Of a stretch of DNA of 61,177 nt, positions 51,717-60,768 are shown in pieces; position 1 is the stretch's first letter; every line of letters begins with the position of its first letter. Source of the DNA: TMED13 sp042090305 (GTDB taxonomy: Bacteria > Pseudomonadota > Alphaproteobacteria > Methylaequorales > Methylaequoraceae). The DNA lies in the NCBI GenBank assembly GCA_042090305.1, contig JBELJQ010000006.1, forward strand, positions 1 through 61,177, read 5' to 3'. The notes under the pieces are model-generated. The model saw only the letters and a program-made list of their open reading frames with translations, had not been told where the DNA came from and did not search any database. A program made the position numbers and the translations under genes.

Positions 51717-52673
51717 TTATAAATCTTTACCAAAACATCTTTGATAAAGTTCCTTAATAATTTTTTTATCATTAAAATCACACTTATTTAGAAATGTAAG
51801 TTTAAATGCGTGCTCAAGATCTCCAAAAATTACATAGTTTTCTGCCCACAATATTGAAGTCCTTGGGGACATAGTTACTGATAAGTCTGAGTTTGCAAAT
51901 GCGTCTCTTACAAGATTAGCAAGTTTTATCATAGATGGGAGTAGACTTGAAATTTTTGTCTTATTCTTTTCTAATTTACCCTCTATTATTTTTTTTTCAA
52001 TTTCTGGTTTTATAGAATTTAAAGTTGTAAAAATATTCCACCTATCAAGTTGCCCCTGATTCAAATTCTGAGTACCGCTGTAAAGTCCTGAGTTATCTCC
52101 TGAACCCAATGTGTTACATGTCCCAAATATTCTAAAAAAAGGGTGAGGAGTAATGACTTTATTTTGATCTAGTAAGGTTAGCTTACCATCAGCCTCTAAA
52201 ATTCTTTGAATTACAAACATCACATCCGGTCTTCCAGCATCATATTCATCTAGGACAAGGGCAACAGGGTTTTGAATTGCCCAAGGTAAAAGTCCCTCTT
52301 TAAAAGTTGTAACTTGCTTATTGTCTTTTAGAACAATAGAGTCCTTTCCCAAAAGGTCAAATCTACTTATATGTCCATCTAAATTTATTCTTAAACATGG
52401 CCAATTTAATCTAGCTGCAATTTGCTCAATATGAGAGGATTTTCCAGTTCCATGTAAACCTTGAACAAGAACTTTTTTGTTGTGCTTGAATCCAACTAAG
52501 ATTGAGGTAGATGTTACTTCATCAAAAACATAGTTTTCATCTATATTCGGAACGAGATCACTTTTTTTTTCAAAAGATGGTATCTTTAATTTTTTTTTTA
52601 TCCCAAATAAAAATGAACTATCTACTGTTTTTTTGGGAATTTGATTTTCAATATTTTTAGAATCTATCTGCAA
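51717..52673 (-). CDS. cobS: Aerobic cobaltochelatase AAA+ subunit CobS
   Basis: 318 residues of the MoxR/CobS AAA+ ATPase family. VLVQGLHGTGKSSHIEQIAARLNWP (Walker A, about 67-91), RINLDGHISRFDLLGKDSI, ALVLDEYDAGRPDVMFVIQ (Walker B) and FGTCNTLGSGDNSGLYSGT. The start is TTG at 52673, supported by AAGGA 7-8 bases upstream. Forms the chelatase motor with CobT. Sits between the dnaJ-like gene and cobT. Confidence 0.95.
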   Translation of the reverse strand: MQIDSKNIENQIPKKTVDSSFLFGIKKKLKIPSFEKKSDLVPNIDENYVFDEVTSTSILVGFKHNKKVLVQGLHGTGKSSHIEQIAARLNWPCLRINLDGHISRFDLLGKDSIVLKDNKQVTTFKEGLLPWAIQNPVALVLDEYDAGRPDVMFVIQRILEADGKLTLLDQNKVITPHPFFRIFGTCNTLGSGDNSGLYSGTQNLNQGQLDRWNIFTTLNSIKPEIEKKIIEGKLEKNKTKISSLLPSMIKLANLVRDAFANSDLSVTMSPRTSILWAENYVIFGDLEHAFKLTFLNKCDFNDKKIIKELYQRCFGKDL

Positions 52674-52676
52674 CTT

Positions 52677-53240
52677 TTAATCCTTAGTATTATTTATTAA
52701 TATTTTATAGGCATTATTAATTTCTTTCATTTTCTTTTCTTTATTTTTTATTTTGTTTTTAACATCTGGGTGATATTTTTTTACCAACAATTTGTATTTT
52801 CTTTTTAAATCTTCTTTATTGAAATTTTTATCTAGTTTGAATATGTTTAAGGCTTTTTTGAAATCACCATTTAAGCTTATTACATTATCATTTACAAACC
52901 TTTTTGATCTTTCTTTGAAGCCAATACTATCTTTTTCAAATTGAAAATTGAATTCGAATTTTATCTTTGAGCTAGCTCCCCTTGAGAATGGATATGTGGG
53001 TCTTCCTTCAAAAAAATCGTTCTTTTGATATTTATAAATTTCATTTTGTGATTTTCCTGCAAAAAAATTCCATCTCTTATTATACAACTTGATGTGTTTC
53101 AGGCAAAAAAAATAATTTTCTTTACTATTAGGAGATTTAGGTGCAATAAAATCTCCATTTTCTTCACAATTTTTCTCATCACATTCTCTTGCTGGAGAAA
53201 TAGTGTTACAAAAAAATTTATTTTTAGATTTATTTTTCAT
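52677..53240 (-). CDS. J-domain (DnaJ-like) protein of the cobST cluster
   Basis: 187 residues. The C-terminal 60 residues are a J-domain with LKRKYKLLVKKYHPDVKN carrying the essential HPD. The N-terminal part has cysteine pairs (RECDEKNCEE, FFCLKHIKLYNKRWNFF) like the alphaproteobacterial DnaJ-related family encoded before cobS. It presumably recruits DnaK; the client is unknown. It is divergent from bolA across 30 bases and 3 bases upstream of cobS. Confidence 0.9.
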   Translation of the reverse strand: MKNKSKNKFFCNTISPARECDEKNCEENGDFIAPKSPNSKENYFFCLKHIKLYNKRWNFFAGKSQNEIYKYQKNDFFEGRPTYPFSRGASSKIKFEFNFQFEKDSIGFKERSKRFVNDNVISLNGDFKKALNIFKLDKNFNKEDLKRKYKLLVKKYHPDVKNKIKNKEKKMKEINNAYKILINNTKD

Positions 53241-53270
53241 TACTTTCTATAATATCATAATATAAAATCT

Positions 53271-53525
53271 ATGAACGAATCAATAATCTTCAAGAAACTA
53301 AACGAATATTTCACACCAACATTTTTAGAAATAAAGAATGAATCTGAAAAACATGCAAACCATGAAGGTAGTCCAAACACTGGTGATTCACACTTTTATG
53401 TAATTATTAAGTGTGAAAGGTTGAAGAATTTAAGCAGGCTCGAGGGTCAAAGAGAAATTTTTAAAGTTCTTGAAAAAGAAATGAACCATGGTATTCACGC
53501 CTTAAGAATAAAAATTATGTACTAA
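53271..53525 (+). CDS. bolA: BolA family protein
   Basis: 84 residues. The BolA fold motif is clear: FLEIKNESEKHANHEGSP with the conserved His, then HFYVIIKCERLKNLSRLEGQREIFKVL and GIHALRIKI. BolA proteins bind monothiol glutaredoxins and take part in Fe-S and iron homeostasis. Divergent from the dnaJ-like gene, as in other Alphaproteobacteria. It overlaps the convergent CBS gene's stop by 4 bases. Confidence 0.95.
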   Translation: MNESIIFKKLNEYFTPTFLEIKNESEKHANHEGSPNTGDSHFYVIIKCERLKNLSRLEGQREIFKVLEKEMNHGIHALRIKIMY

Positions 53526-53980
53526 GAACCATAACCAGTTCCAAACATAAATTCTTGGTGCTGTTTTAGGGAATCTTGTAGTTGATTGTTAGCAAAGTCG
53601 TAAAGATCCCTCATAGAGAGGATCCCAACAATTTTTTTCTTGTCTGTAACAGGTAAGTGACGGAAACCCTTAGCTTTCATGATTTGTATAGCATCGAGTG
53701 TTGTTTTTTTTGGTGAAATAGTATCAACATTTTTTGTCATAATCTCTCCAACTATAGTTTTTTTAGGGTCTAAACCTTTTGGTATTACCCTAAAAGCTAA
53801 ATCTCTTTCCGTAATTATACCCACAAGCGTTCCATCTTGTGTTTTTGAATCGCAAACTAATAGCGCTCCACATCTATTTTTTAACATGGTAACTGCTGCA
53901 TCATAGGCAGAAGAATAATCATCTATTAAAACCAATCTCTGATTGATTAGAACCTTATCAAGTAAATCTTGAATCTTCAT
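53522..53980 (-). CDS. CBS-domain pair protein
   Basis: 152 residues made of two CBS domains: SSAYDAAVTMLKNRCGALLVCD with VGIITERDLAFRVI, and ISPKKTTLDAIQIMKAKGFRHLPVTD with VGILSMRDLYDFA. GGGGAG lies 8-9 bases before the ATG. Such stand-alone pairs bind adenine nucleotides and regulate partners, but no partner can be named here. A GTGYGS-like tail ends the protein. Confidence 0.93.
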   Translation of the reverse strand: MKIQDLLDKVLINQRLVLIDDYSSAYDAAVTMLKNRCGALLVCDSKTQDGTLVGIITERDLAFRVIPKGLDPKKTIVGEIMTKNVDTISPKKTTLDAIQIMKAKGFRHLPVTDKKKIVGILSMRDLYDFANNQLQDSLKQHQEFMFGTGYGS

Positions 53981-54029
53981 TTAAAAATCTCCCCAATTTT
54001 ATACTAATACTTTTTTAAGAATTTTAAAA

Positions 54030-55304
54030 TTATTTTTTTTTAGATATTTTTAGAACAGTTATCTGATTATTTTTTTTTGATAAGATTTCAAATTTAAGTC
54101 CAAAAAACGAAAAAATCTGACCTTTCTTTGGAATTATTCTACTTTCATATAAAACAAGCCCAGCAATAGTTGAAGCTTCGTTTAGTGGTAAATTGATATT
54201 TAATTCTTTATTAAGATCTCTTATGTTGACAGTCCCTTTAACCAAAAAAGTTGTTTTTGATAATTTCTTCACACCTTCCATCCCCTCAGAATCCTTCAGC
54301 ACATCCAACTCATCATCAATATCTCCGACAATTTCCTCAATTACATCCTCAAGCGTTATTATTCCAAGAAACTCTCCATATTCGTCAACTACTATGGAAA
54401 AGTGTTCTTTTCTTTTTTTAAATTCCATTAGTTGTATATCTAATTTGGTTGATTCTGGTATAAACCAGGGCTTTTGACAAAGTGATTTAATATTAAAGCT
54501 TTTTGATTCCAAGTTTATTCCTATTAATTTTTTTACATGCAAGATACCAATAATATTTTCGGGATTTTTTTCCCAGATTGGAATTCTAGAGTGAGGAGAG
54601 TCCTTTAGTTTTAGAAGAAGTTCGTCATATAATATATTTGATGGTAAACTATAGATATCTTTTCTGGGAACCATTATTGACCCCGCAGTTATTTCATCAA
54701 GATCTAATATTGACTTCAACATGTTTCTCTCATCATTTGTTGATGGGTGTTGACCGTGCAAATCGATTGCACCTCTTAATTCTTCCTCTCTATTTTCAAA
54801 TAATTCTTCTTTATTTATTGTTTTGTAGTCAACTCCAAGAAGTCGAAGAAGAAAACTAACTAAAATATTTAAGAATTTTGTTAGTGGATACAAAATAAAT
54901 ATTATCACTCTCATTATAGGGGCTATACGTAAGGCTAGTTTATCAGCATTAGATAGTGCCAATGTTTTTGGAATTAATTCACCGAAAATTAGAATCATGA
55001 GTGTCATTATTATTGTTGCATAAACAATGCCTTCATCATCAGTAATTTCAATCAGAATTTTAGTTGCTATTGCAGAGGCTAAAACATTTACAAGGTTGTT
55101 TGCAAATAGAATTGTTCCAATAAGAATTTCTTTATCTTTAAATATCTTAGTAAATAGTTTTGCCTTTTTGTCACCAGTTTTTGCTAATTCATGCATTCTT
55201 GGCTTGGATGCCGATGTTAATGATGTTTCCGAACCAGAAAAAAAACCTGAAATAATTATCAAGCCAATTATTGATCCGATTAATACTGAAATAGAAAATT
55301 CCAT
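54030..55304 (-). CDS. HlyC/CorC-family membrane protein (CNNM + CBS + CorC domains)
   Basis: 424 residues. N-terminal CNNM/DUF21 domain with about three or four helices (SISVLIGSIIGLIIISGFFSGSETSL, ILIGTILFANNLVNVLASAIA and others, to about 190). Then two CBS domains (AGSIMVPRKDIYSLPSN, RIPIWEKNPENIIGILHVKKL, EHFSIVVDEYGEFLGIITLEDVIEEIVGDIDDE), and a C-terminal CorC/HlyC domain from about 345. The family is linked to divalent-metal (Mg/Co) export or sensing. Its ATG overlaps the aroB stop by one base. Confidence 0.93.
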   Translation of the reverse strand: MEFSISVLIGSIIGLIIISGFFSGSETSLTSASKPRMHELAKTGDKKAKLFTKIFKDKEILIGTILFANNLVNVLASAIATKILIEITDDEGIVYATIIMTLMILIFGELIPKTLALSNADKLALRIAPIMRVIIFILYPLTKFLNILVSFLLRLLGVDYKTINKEELFENREEELRGAIDLHGQHPSTNDERNMLKSILDLDEITAGSIMVPRKDIYSLPSNILYDELLLKLKDSPHSRIPIWEKNPENIIGILHVKKLIGINLESKSFNIKSLCQKPWFIPESTKLDIQLMEFKKRKEHFSIVVDEYGEFLGIITLEDVIEEIVGDIDDELDVLKDSEGMEGVKKLSKTTFLVKGTVNIRDLNKELNINLPLNEASTIAGLVLYESRIIPKKGQIFSFFGLKFEILSKKNNQITVLKISKKK

Positions 55305-56410
55305 TATTTTAAAATCTCATTTTTAATAAAGTTGAAAAGTAACTTTTCATTATCTAAAAAGTATGTTTTCACCCTTCCAATGTCATTGAGGAGTATAAAT
55401 TTAATTTTTTTATTTTTTATCTTCTTATCAAATCTTAAATGTTTAATGAATAAAGTTGGTGATATTTTAATTTTATAATCATGAATTTTATACTTAATAT
55501 TCAAATTTTCTAGATGTCTTTCATATTTTTTTATAATTTCTTTATTGCAAAAACCTAAAAAGACTGAGAACTTGATTGCGATATACATCCCTAGAATAAT
55601 AGACTCACCGTGATTAAGCTTTTTACTATACCCGGTTAATGATTCTAAAGCGTGTCCAAAAGTATGACCAAAATTCAATATTTCTCTTACGCCTTTTTCT
55701 TTTTCATCATTTGATACAACCTGAGACTTAATTTTACAACTTTCTTTAATTGCTTTTGAACATGCTTGAACATTTAAATTTATTATTTTTTTACCATTCA
55801 CATTTAACCAATCAAAGAAAGGTTTACTTTTAATAAGTGAATATTTTAAAATTTCAGCATAACCAGAAATTAATTGTCTCTTAGGAAGCTTCTTTAAAAA
55901 TGATAGGGATATGAGAACAACTTTAGGTTGATTAAAGGTACCAATTAAATTTTTTCCATATTTTGAATTAATAGCAGTTTTTCCTCCAACAGAACTGTCT
56001 ACTTGAGAGAGTAATGTTGTAGGAACTTGGATAAAATCTATTCCTCTTAATGTGATACTTGCGATTAATCCTGTTAAATCACCAATAACTCCCCCTCCCA
56101 TACAAACTAATAAAGCATTTCTATCAATTCTTTTACTTAATAATTTATCCAATATGATCTCAAGATATTTGAAACTTTTAGTTTTCTCACCTTCTGGCAG
56201 CACTATTTTTTCATAAACGAATTTTTTTTTTAGTTTATCTAACTCTATCTTAAATTCGTTATTTACGTTTTTATCAGTAATTATGAATACTTTAGAATAG
56301 GTATGCGATTTAGGAATTAGGCTACTAAGTTTAAAGGGAAACTTTTCATCAATAAAAATCTTATAGGATTTATTCCCAAGTTTCACAGGTATGGTGTGTA
56401 AATGAGTCAT
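55304..56410 (-). CDS. aroB: 3-dehydroquinate synthase
   Basis: Second step of the shikimate pathway. 368 residues. NAD and metal motifs are VLPEGEKTKSFKYLE, ALLVCMGGGVIGDLTGLIASITLRGIDFIQVPTTLLSQVDSSVGGKTAIN, and the metal-ligand segments EILNFGHTFGHALE and LNHGESIILGM. It follows aroK by 1 base and is coupled to the CorC gene (TAATG). aroK-aroB-CorC is a common alphaproteobacterial order. Confidence 0.96.
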   Translation of the reverse strand: MTHLHTIPVKLGNKSYKIFIDEKFPFKLSSLIPKSHTYSKVFIITDKNVNNEFKIELDKLKKKFVYEKIVLPEGEKTKSFKYLEIILDKLLSKRIDRNALLVCMGGGVIGDLTGLIASITLRGIDFIQVPTTLLSQVDSSVGGKTAINSKYGKNLIGTFNQPKVVLISLSFLKKLPKRQLISGYAEILKYSLIKSKPFFDWLNVNGKKIINLNVQACSKAIKESCKIKSQVVSNDEKEKGVREILNFGHTFGHALESLTGYSKKLNHGESIILGMYIAIKFSVFLGFCNKEIIKKYERHLENLNIKYKIHDYKIKISPTLFIKHLRFDKKIKNKKIKFILLNDIGRVKTYFLDNEKLLFNFIKNEILK

Positions 56411-56411
56411 T

Positions 56412-56930
56412 TTAGAAAATTTCTTTTATAATCTTTTGCGCCACCTGTTCAGCTGATAAATTATCTACAATTACCATATGTTCGGCCATCATATAATTTT
56501 TTTTCCTATTCTTATATAACTTTTCAATATTATCGATCAAGGAACCTTTATTTAATAGAGGTCTATTCATGAAGTTTTTTTTAAGTCTACCAGTTAATGT
56601 ATCTATACTAGAATTCAAAAAAAGTGTGAGTGAATTTTCAATTATAAAATCCCTAATTTCAATGTCACTAAAGATACCACCTCCAGTTGAAATAACAAGA
56701 TTATCTTTATTAAGTACTATATTCTTCATAATTTTTTTTTCAATCTTTCTGAATTCAACTTCACCATATTTAGAAAAAAAGTCTGCAATTTTAAATTTTG
56801 TAATGTTTTCAAATTCATTGTCAACATCTATAAATTCTCTATCTAGTTTTTTCGATAATAACCTTCCAACAGTTGTTTTTCCAACACCACTCATACCCAC
56901 AAGCACAATATTATTTGATGATTTACTCAT
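56412..56930 (-). CDS. aroK: Shikimate kinase
   Basis: Phosphorylates shikimate with ATP. 172 residues. P-loop VLVGMSGVGKTTVGRLLSKKL (about 11-31), shikimate-binding FIDVDNEFE and STGGGIFSDIEIRDFI, lid region RPLLNKGS. First gene of the aroK-aroB-CorC operon; divergent from the small membrane peptide gene across about 75 bases. Confidence 0.95.
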   Translation of the reverse strand: MSKSSNNIVLVGMSGVGKTTVGRLLSKKLDREFIDVDNEFENITKFKIADFFSKYGEVEFRKIEKKIMKNIVLNKDNLVISTGGGIFSDIEIRDFIIENSLTLFLNSSIDTLTGRLKKNFMNRPLLNKGSLIDNIEKLYKNRKKNYMMAEHMVIVDNLSAEQVAQKIIKEIF

Positions 56931-57005
56931 ATTTTATTTAATAATAATATTTAGTTTATTTGAATTGTTTTTTTTTTTATTATAATAGCGTAAATTAATA
57001 AGCTC

Positions 57006-57137
57006 ATGGATAAACTTATTTTAAAAATTCTAATATCAGTCTGTATTGTTTTAATGGTTTTTATAATTTACCTAGGAACAACAGACTTTATTGTTGGGCC
57101 GAAAACAGTGGAGAGTGAGTATTTGCTTGAAAAATAA
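57006..57137 (+). CDS. Small single-span membrane peptide, 43 residues
   Basis: ATG at 57006 opens 43 codons to TAA at 57135-57137. The product is one hydrophobic helix (KILISVCIVLMVFIIYLG) followed by a polar tail containing FIVGPKTVESEYLLEK. It is the first ORF after the divergent aroK promoter region, and its end overlaps the start of the next gene, the layout of translational coupling. I do not recognise a family. Inner-membrane location with the tail in the periplasm is a plain topology guess. Confidence 0.55.
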   Translation: MDKLILKILISVCIVLMVFIIYLGTTDFIVGPKTVESEYLLEK

Positions 57138-58788
57138 ATTCTTAATTGTTGTTTTGAGTGTATTCTTAGTTAAAACTACATTTTCTCAACAAATAACTTT
57201 CGGAGATGATCCAAATTTCGATAGAAATATATCGAATAATTTCGAATTTAAAATTTTCCCAGATGATCAGGAAAATAAATGGAAAAATATATTTAAAAAC
57301 AAAAATTTTGTTGAAATCTCAAGTTTTTTTAATAATTTGCCTTTGAATAGCAGAGATGAAGTAGTACAGAACATTATATTTGATATTTTGTCTTCAACAA
57401 AATCTTTTGATGATAGAGTACTTTCATCTGATGAATTCAAAAAGATTTTTAACCTTATTGTTAAAAACTTATTTATAACTGGAAGGTTTAATGAAATAGA
57501 AATTCTTTATTCTCAGAACCCCAAGCTCAATAATGATAGTTACATACTACAAAAAATGATTGAAGGAAATCTTCTTCGTAATAGACACTCTGAAGCATGC
57601 AAGATTCTTGAAAAAAACTTCAATGAAGATCTGGTTAATTTAGGCAAAACTATGATTATGTGTAATATTCTTAACAATAGGTTTGAACAAGCAAAACTAG
57701 GACTTCAACTTTTGAAAGAGCAAAATAATCCTGGTGATATTTTTTTTATTGAGCTAGCCTTTTCACTGATGATGGAAAGAGATAGTTTAAATTCAAAAGA
57801 GCTAAAAAAAACACTGAATCAGGTTAAAGAGTTAAACCCTATTATTATATCTTCGCTACAATTTGCTGATATTTCTCCTAGCTTTGAACAAATCGAGAAA
57901 CTTAGTATAAGCGGACTTTTATCTCTGCTTTCAAACCCATCTGTTGAAAAAGAGCTAAAGATATACTGTGCTGAAATTCTTGTTAAAATTGGAAGAATTG
58001 ATGTGGATATGCTTTCAGATGCTTATCAATTGGCAAGATTTAAACCATCAGAAATTGAAAAGGCAAATAAGTTATTCAAAACCTTATCTCCAAATAGAGC
58101 CAGACCATTATTATTTCAGTCAATATTAAGAGATGAAAAATTAGAAACAAAAATTGACAAAATTGTATCCTTAGTCAAAGTTTCTCAGAATGATAATCTT
58201 GTAAAACAAGTTTCTCATTTAATTGATATCTCAGAAGAATTTTCAACATCAATGAAGAGCCATGAAGCTTCAATTTTAATTTCAAAAATTTATCAGTCAA
58301 AAAGAATGTTTGAGGAGGCAAAATTCTCATTGAAGCAGAATTATAAAAAACCTGAAAGTGATTATAGAAAAATTGCTTTAGAAATGGCAGAGCTAATTTA
58401 TAAACCTGATAGAAATTACTATGAATTAGAAAATGATTTAGAACTTATTAAATCTATTGAAAATCAAGAATCAATATTCCTAAAAAAATTATTAATGATT
58501 ATGATAATGAACCTCGAGTTAGATAACGAAGTAGTGAAAAATTTTAGAGACATGTCAATTTCTAAGGACCAAAAAATATCTGGAAAAGATTTTAAAAACT
58601 TATTACTAGCTGAAAAGCTATCAAGTAAAAAAGATTATTTTAATTCTATCTCTATTTTATTTGATATCGTTGGTACGCAAGATTTTGAGAATCTTAATCT
58701 CATAGAAAGTTATACTGTTCTGACTATACTTAAAAATTTAGAACTTAATTCTGAATTTGAAAAATTTACAGAGAGAATTTTACTATGA
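57127..58788 (+). CDS. Secreted helical (TPR-like) repeat protein of unknown function
   Basis: About 553 residues from TTG at 57127, chosen since KNKFLIVVLSVFLVKTTFSQQ makes a normal signal peptide; the frame stays open upstream to TTG 57091 and GTG 57115, so the start is uncertain. After a charged linker the protein is a long run of alpha-helical pairs resembling TPR-type repeats (NRHSEACKILEKNF, NNRFEQAKLGLQLLKEQ, SKRMFEEAKFSLKQNY, SKKDYFNSISILFDI). A similarly placed unnamed secreted repeat protein is common upstream of xerD in Alphaproteobacteria. Function unknown. Overlaps xerD by 4 bases. Confidence 0.75.
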   Translation: MKNKFLIVVLSVFLVKTTFSQQITFGDDPNFDRNISNNFEFKIFPDDQENKWKNIFKNKNFVEISSFFNNLPLNSRDEVVQNIIFDILSSTKSFDDRVLSSDEFKKIFNLIVKNLFITGRFNEIEILYSQNPKLNNDSYILQKMIEGNLLRNRHSEACKILEKNFNEDLVNLGKTMIMCNILNNRFEQAKLGLQLLKEQNNPGDIFFIELAFSLMMERDSLNSKELKKTLNQVKELNPIIISSLQFADISPSFEQIEKLSISGLLSLLSNPSVEKELKIYCAEILVKIGRIDVDMLSDAYQLARFKPSEIEKANKLFKTLSPNRARPLLFQSILRDEKLETKIDKIVSLVKVSQNDNLVKQVSHLIDISEEFSTSMKSHEASILISKIYQSKRMFEEAKFSLKQNYKKPESDYRKIALEMAELIYKPDRNYYELENDLELIKSIENQESIFLKKLLMIMIMNLELDNEVVKNFRDMSISKDQKISGKDFKNLLLAEKLSSKKDYFNSISILFDIVGTQDFENLNLIESYTVLTILKNLELNSEFEKFTERILL

Positions 58789-59708
58789 ATAATAAAGTTC
58801 TTAATTTAATTGAAAAATACTTAGAATTTATAGTTGCAAATAAAAATTTATCAAACAACACTTATAAATCATATAAAAATGATATTTGCGAATATGTAAG
58901 ACTATTCAAAAATAAGGGTATTTCTGATTTAAATTCAAATAAAATTGAGGTTTATTTAAAATATCTATCTGAAAGTTTTTCTATTAGGACGCACTGTAGA
59001 AAGTTATCTTCTGTTAAAAACTTTTATAAATTTTTATACGATAAGCGAATTTTAGAATTCAATATTTTTTCAAATATTGATTTCCCTAAGATCACAAGAA
59101 ATATTCCAAAAGTATTAACAGAAAATGAAATACTAGAATTAATCAGAAAAAGTAATGAAGATAAAACTTTTAAGGGTTTAAGGTTATCACTTATGATAGA
59201 GCTACTTTATGGAACAGGAATAAGAGTATCAGAGATGGTTAGTCTAAAAATTGAAGATATCACTGAAAATTTCTCAGCAATAATTATCACTTCAAAAGGA
59301 GATAAAGAGAGAGTAATTCCACTTTTGGATTGTGTAAGAAAATCATTACACAACTACTTAAAAAATTTAAATAAGAATTTGGAATCTAAACAAAGATCTA
59401 AGTATCTCTTTCCATCAAATTCGCAAAAAGGGTATATAACCAGAAATAGATTTTTTCAGCTACTACAAAATCTTGGGATTAAAAATGGTCTATCAAAAGA
59501 GAGGATATCTCCTCATACTTTACGTCATTCTTTTGCAACTCATTTACTCCAAAAAGGTGCAGATTTAAGACTCATTCAGGAATCTTTAGGTCATAGCGAT
59601 ATTTCTACGACAGAAATTTATACCCATGTAGATAGTAATCGTTTAAGAAATGTGTTAAAAAACAAACATTCGTTAAATAAAAAAATAGATAAATTAATTA
59701 AAATTTAG
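58785..59708 (+). CDS. xerD: Site-specific tyrosine recombinase XerD
   Basis: Resolves chromosome dimers at dif with XerC. 307 residues. N-terminal SAM-like DNA-binding domain (about 1-95). The catalytic residues are complete: R147 (YGTGIRVSEM), K171 (TSKGDKERVIPL), H244 and R247 (SPHTLRHSFATH), H270 (LGHSDIS) and Y279 (EIYTHV). Chromosomal context (aroK/aroB before, accA after) is the usual one for housekeeping xerD, not a mobile integrase. Confidence 0.95.
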   Translation: MNNKVLNLIEKYLEFIVANKNLSNNTYKSYKNDICEYVRLFKNKGISDLNSNKIEVYLKYLSESFSIRTHCRKLSSVKNFYKFLYDKRILEFNIFSNIDFPKITRNIPKVLTENEILELIRKSNEDKTFKGLRLSLMIELLYGTGIRVSEMVSLKIEDITENFSAIIITSKGDKERVIPLLDCVRKSLHNYLKNLNKNLESKQRSKYLFPSNSQKGYITRNRFFQLLQNLGIKNGLSKERISPHTLRHSFATHLLQKGADLRLIQESLGHSDISTTEIYTHVDSNRLRNVLKNKHSLNKKIDKLIKI

Positions 59709-59772
59709 TTTGCGTTTATAACTTAAATCATATTATAAATATTTCTGTTATAAATCTTACAAAGAGGAAATT

Positions 59773-60747
59773 ATGAGTTTTAAAATCATTGACCAAGCTA
59801 AACCACGTTTAAACAGAAGTGAACTTGCAGTTCCAGGAAGTAATCCTTCATTATTTGAAAAAGCTGCCAAAAGCAATGTGGATGTAATATTTTTAGATTT
59901 AGAGGATGCCGTTGCACCTGATGAAAAAGAACAGGCTAGAAAAAATATAATAGAAGCTTTGAATGATATTGACTGGAATGATAAAACCATGTCTGTTCGA
60001 ATAAATGGTCTTGATACTCATTACATGTACAGAGATGTTGTTGATCTTATAGAAAAAGCTCCCAATAAATTAGATTTAATAATGATACCAAAAGTAGGTA
60101 CCTATTCTGATGTTTATGCAGTTGATATGCTTTGCACGCAGGCAGAAGATGCAATGGGAGTAAAAAAAAAAATAGGTTTTGAATTAATAATTGAAACAGC
60201 CCTGGGCATGCAAAATGTTAATGAAATAGCTTCATATCCTAGAAGACTTGAATCGCTTCATTTTGGTGTTGCTGATTATGCCGCTTCAACTAAAGCTAAA
60301 ACAACTGTGATTGGTGGACCAAACCCTAATTATCATGTTTTAACTGACAAGGATGGAGATAATCCAAGAGAAAAACATTGGGGAGATATGTGGCATCATG
60401 CAGTTTCTAAGATGGTCATTGCAGCTAGAGCAAACGGGTTAAGACCTATTGACGGACCTTTTGGAGACTTCAATGATCCTGACGGATATATCGCACAAGC
60501 AAATAGATCGGCTACTCTTGGGTGTGAGGGAAAGTGGGCAATCCATCCAAGTCAAATTGATTTAGCCAATCAAGTCATGAGTCCATCTGATAAAGAAATC
60601 AATCAGGCTAAGCGAATACTTGAGGCAATGGAAACTGCAAAGAAAGAAGGGAAAGGCGCTGTATCTCTTGACGGAAGACTAATCGATATAGCTTCTATCA
60701 GACAAGCAGAGGTGCTTGTTGAGAAAGCTAAATTGATAGAAGGTTGA
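59773..60747 (+). CDS. mcl: L-malyl-CoA / beta-methylmalyl-CoA lyase
   Basis: 324 residues of the CitE/Mcl family. RSELAVPGSNPSLFEKAA, VIFLDLEDAVAPDEKEQAR (metal-binding), MSVRINGLDTHYMYRDVV, IGFELIIETALGMQN, FGVADYAAST and GCEGKWAIHPSQIDLANQV. Length and sequence are close to Mcl1 of methylotrophs and phototrophs. It cleaves malyl-CoA to glyoxylate and acetyl-CoA (serine cycle) and can act on methylmalyl-CoA. AGAGGAAA gives a good ribosome-binding site. With the mutase it fits C1/C2 assimilation, but other serine-cycle genes are not in the window. Confidence 0.93.
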   Translation: MSFKIIDQAKPRLNRSELAVPGSNPSLFEKAAKSNVDVIFLDLEDAVAPDEKEQARKNIIEALNDIDWNDKTMSVRINGLDTHYMYRDVVDLIEKAPNKLDLIMIPKVGTYSDVYAVDMLCTQAEDAMGVKKKIGFELIIETALGMQNVNEIASYPRRLESLHFGVADYAASTKAKTTVIGGPNPNYHVLTDKDGDNPREKHWGDMWHHAVSKMVIAARANGLRPIDGPFGDFNDPDGYIAQANRSATLGCEGKWAIHPSQIDLANQVMSPSDKEINQAKRILEAMETAKKEGKGAVSLDGRLIDIASIRQAEVLVEKAKLIEG

Positions 60748-60768
60748 TAGAATGCAAGTTTTATAAAA

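Noticed and set aside
58785..59708. Tyrosine recombinase as a mobile-element integrase
   Set aside because: Sequence, length and neighbours (secreted repeat protein, accA) fit housekeeping XerD; no att repeats or tRNA nearby.
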